Made by a program: the position numbers and the translations under genes
Assembly (NCBI GenBank): GCA_039798065.1
Contig: JBDKGS010000015.1
Coordinates: 1-31,630, forward strand
Origin: UBA5070 sp039798065
GTDB lineage: Bacteria > Fibrobacterota > Fibrobacteria > UBA5070
DNA length: 31,630 nt
Direction: 5' to 3'
Notes under the pieces: generated by a model
The model's input: the letters and a program-made list of their open reading frames with translations, nothing else
Told to the model about the DNA's origin: nothing
Database searches by the model: none
Shown: positions 29,810 to 31,630 of the stretch, in pieces
Position numbering within the stretch: the first letter of the stretch is position 1
How the letters are laid out: each line of letters begins with the position of its first letter

Positions 29810-30757
29810 TCAGACCACGTACCGCGCCACTTTGGGCAGGAGCCTTCGCAGGAGCCACACCAGAAGCAGCGACGTCCCGAAGGTGAGAAGCGGCTGCGCC
29901 AGTTCGGGGATCCCGTGGATGGCGAAATACATGCGATCGAACAGGATGTGCACCAGGTAGACGCCGAGCATGCATTCCGAGATGGAACGGACGTCGATCC
30001 TTCGTGGAAGTCGCGGCGACCACAGGAGCAGGGTCGCGCTGATGGCGATGCCCACGAAATAGGTCTGCCCCACCCCGTCGACGCCCAGCCAGAACGAATA
30101 GCCCGCCGCGGCCAGGATCCCGCCCAGGGAGAGGGCTGCCACCATACGTGACAGATTCTGTACGCCGCCCAGGAACGCGCCAACCGCGATCCCCGCCAGG
30201 GCGTGGCAGTACTGGACGCTGGGGTAGCCGTGCGTTTGCGCCCACGGGCGCCACCATTGCGCGGTGGCCAAGAGCGCCATGGCGACGACGGCCGAACCGA
30301 TGGCCAGACCTGAGCGCCGCACCCTCGGCAGTACCATATCGAAACCGACCGAGATGGCGAAGATGAACGGAAGGTACCACAAGTGGATGTGCGTGCCCGC
30401 CAGGAGCCCGTTGAAGAACCCCCGGTCGGTCTCGATGATGTGCCGATCCACGAAATGATTGCGGATCCCGTAGACCACCATCCAAGCTGCCCACGGGGAC
30501 ATCAGCCTCAACGCGCGGCCGGACAGAATTTGGCCAAGCGGCCGTCGGGCGGCGTTGCGCGAAACCGCCAGATACGCCGAAATCACCAGGAAAACCACAA
30601 GGCCCGAATACCCCAAGCCGGTGCGATCGAACCCCGAGTGGAACCACACGATCCCGAACGCGGACAGGATCCGCAGGATCTCGATTTCCTGTCGGATGTT
30701 CTTCTCGGCGCCGGTCGGCTGGTTGGCCGAGCCGGTGGCGGCTGGATGCTCCTGCAT
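29810..30757 (-). CDS. acyltransferase-3 family membrane protein
   Basis: The protein has about 315 residues from the ATG at 30757. The start is uncertain: ATG at 30817 or TTG at 30841 would add residues overlapping the upstream gene, and no start has a good ribosome site. About ten hydrophobic helices fill the protein. The N-terminal IEILRILSAFGIVWFHSGF (helix 1 with the catalytic-type His), GYSGLVVFLVISAYLA, RALRLMSPW and HLWYLPFIF are hallmarks of the OafA/WecH-type acyltransferase-3 family, which acylate sugars of envelope polysaccharides or peptidoglycan. The substrate cannot be read. Next to an LpxK-like gene and a sugar-kinase-like gene, it is probably an envelope-modifying enzyme. Its stop abuts lpxK's with no gap. 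Confidence 0.8.
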   Translation of the reverse strand: MQEHPAATGSANQPTGAEKNIRQEIEILRILSAFGIVWFHSGFDRTGLGYSGLVVFLVISAYLAVSRNAARRPLGQILSGRALRLMSPWAAWMVVYGIRNHFVDRHIIETDRGFFNGLLAGTHIHLWYLPFIFAISVGFDMVLPRVRRSGLAIGSAVVAMALLATAQWWRPWAQTHGYPSVQYCHALAGIAVGAFLGGVQNLSRMVAALSLGGILAAAGYSFWLGVDGVGQTYFVGIAISATLLLWSPRLPRRIDVRSISECMLGVYLVHILFDRMYFAIHGIPELAQPLLTFGTSLLLVWLLRRLLPKVARYVV

Positions 30758-30794
30758 CGCCTCGGAATCGACGTTGGCCGGCACCGAACCCGCC

Positions 30795-31630
30795 TTATTC
30801 GGCCATCGGGAGCGCATCCCGCGACCGAAGCTCGTTGACAATTTCCGTCAACGCAGGATGCGCGCCTCGTTCCTCGAGGGTTTCGGACAGGATGGTCAGG
30901 CCCGGGGCCAGGAACTTGGAGAACCACGGCAGGTTCTTGCGCCGCGACAGGAACCCGTAGGCGCCCAAAGCCTGCATCACGCGCTGCATGGCGGCGTCCA
31001 GAAGCTGTTCCCAGGCCTGGTCGGCCGACGTCGCGGGAACCAGTTCCAGAAATTGTCCGAAAAGGTCGCGACGCAGCTCCATGGGCATCGCCACGTACGG
31101 GTCCCACAGAAGCGAGGCGAGGTCGTACCACCGGCTTCCGGGGCGCGCGCCCTGGTAGTCGATGAACCAGACGTCGCCGCCGCGGCACATGAGATTCTGC
31201 GACTGGAAATCGCGATGCATCAGACGGCGTTCGTGCGCTTCCACGCGCACGGCCAGGCGGTGGAGTTCGGCCAACAGCGCCGGTTCGGCCATGCGTTCGG
31301 GGGCCAATCCGTACGATTCCTCGGCGCAGCGGCGCGAGAAGTAGCTGGTCTCCCACAACAGCGGCCCCAAGTCGAACACGCGGTTCACCAGATCGGGACA
31401 GCCGTGCATGTCGCGGGTGCCCACATCCTGCCAGCGGGCCAGTGCGCGCAACGCGGGAACATAGGCGGCGCGCAGGGCGGCGCGGTCGCCATCGCCGGGA
31501 AACCCCGCTTCGTGGGCCTTCTGCAACAGCAGCACCGATCCCAGGTCCTCCAGCACGACTTGACGGATCTTGTCGTCGGAGCCGTGGATTTCGGGCACGT
31601 CGAGACCGCAGGCGCGCAGGTGCCGCGATA
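30795..31630 (-). CDS. aminoglycoside/sugar phosphotransferase-like kinase, 5' end outside window
   Basis: The frame is open to the right edge, and residues before the first possible start (RHLRACGLDVPEIHG) continue the family pattern, so the gene is truncated by the window; about 278 residues are visible. Motifs: VVLEDLGSVLL, then HRDFQSQNLM, the catalytic loop H-R-D-x4-N, and VWFIDYQGARPGSRWYDLASLLWDPYV, with the metal-binding Asp in IDYQG. This is the COG3178/AmgK-like group related to choline and aminoglycoside kinases. AmgK phosphorylates amino sugars in peptidoglycan recycling, but the usual MurU partner is not visible here. It is followed by the acyltransferase gene, with overlap possible if that gene starts early. 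Confidence 0.8.
   Translation of the reverse strand, partial: SRHLRACGLDVPEIHGSDDKIRQVVLEDLGSVLLLQKAHEAGFPGDGDRAALRAAYVPALRALARWQDVGTRDMHGCPDLVNRVFDLGPLLWETSYFSRRCAEESYGLAPERMAEPALLAELHRLAVRVEAHERRLMHRDFQSQNLMCRGGDVWFIDYQGARPGSRWYDLASLLWDPYVAMPMELRRDLFGQFLELVPATSADQAWEQLLDAAMQRVMQALGAYGFLSRRKNLPWFSKFLAPGLTILSETLEERGAHPALTEIVNELRSRDALPMAE

Noticed and set aside
1..31630. tRNA, rRNA, CRISPR array, insertion sequence or prophage
   Set aside because: No cloverleaf, regular spacer-repeat array, transposase or integrase sequence was seen on either strand.

Overview
The window looks like chromosome of a GC-rich (roughly 60%) Gram-negative bacterium, most likely Fibrobacterota or a close relative. 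The main clue is a large lipoprotein (18381-21977, minus) that ends in a domain closely resembling FISUMP (Fibrobacter succinogenes major paralogous domain). Supporting clues are two GH5 glycoside hydrolases beside a GntR/LacI-type regulator, discoidin-domain lipoproteins, and an LpxK-like kinase, which implies lipid A. The phylum is an inference. I found no rRNA, tRNA, insertion sequence or CRISPR array.

Layout. 1-3292 (+): a tightly coupled set of small secreted or lipoprotein genes of unknown function, preceded by the 3' end of a gene cut by the window edge; the first kilobase is visibly AT-richer. 3584-9133 (+): a PAAR spike-tip protein, a LysM protein and a 1070-residue protein of no recognised family, which together look like a contractile-injection (T6SS-like) spike plus cargo module. 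9147-13559 (-): a small secreted protein and two tandem paralogues combining Tim44-like domains with zinc ribbons, one carrying a poly-serine linker. 13724-18408: two minus-strand GH5 genes (mannanase-like and a modular secreted endoglycanase), each followed by a terminator-like hairpin, divergent from a plus-strand regulator with two helix-turn-helix domains and a sugar-binding-type sensor. 18381-22611 (-): the FISUMP lipoprotein and a small secreted protein. 22715-24122 (+): promoter, ZTP riboswitch and glyA. 24172-27654: two discoidin lipoproteins (-) flanking a small zinc-ribbon membrane protein (+). 27952-31630: a DUF2225-like protein (-), lpxK (+), an acyltransferase-3 membrane protein (-) and a partial sugar/aminoglycoside-kinase-like protein (-), suggesting envelope functions.

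Two results stand out. First, a 13-bp interrupted palindrome, GACA-N5-TGTC, occurs exactly 12 times by my reading, against about 0.4 expected for this size and composition. All 12 copies lie inside genes, on both coding strands and in unrelated proteins, and 10 of 12 sit in the same codon phase (xxG ACA NNN NNT GTC). Many one- or two-mismatch copies share that phase. This resembles highly iterated palindromes or uptake signals rather than operators, and I know of no description of it. Second, glyA is preceded by a clear ZTP (pfl) riboswitch with promoter, pseudoknot and an expression platform that can hide or expose the Shine-Dalgarno sequence.

All coordinates, counts and pairings were read by eye. 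Family names come from motif recognition, not database searches.
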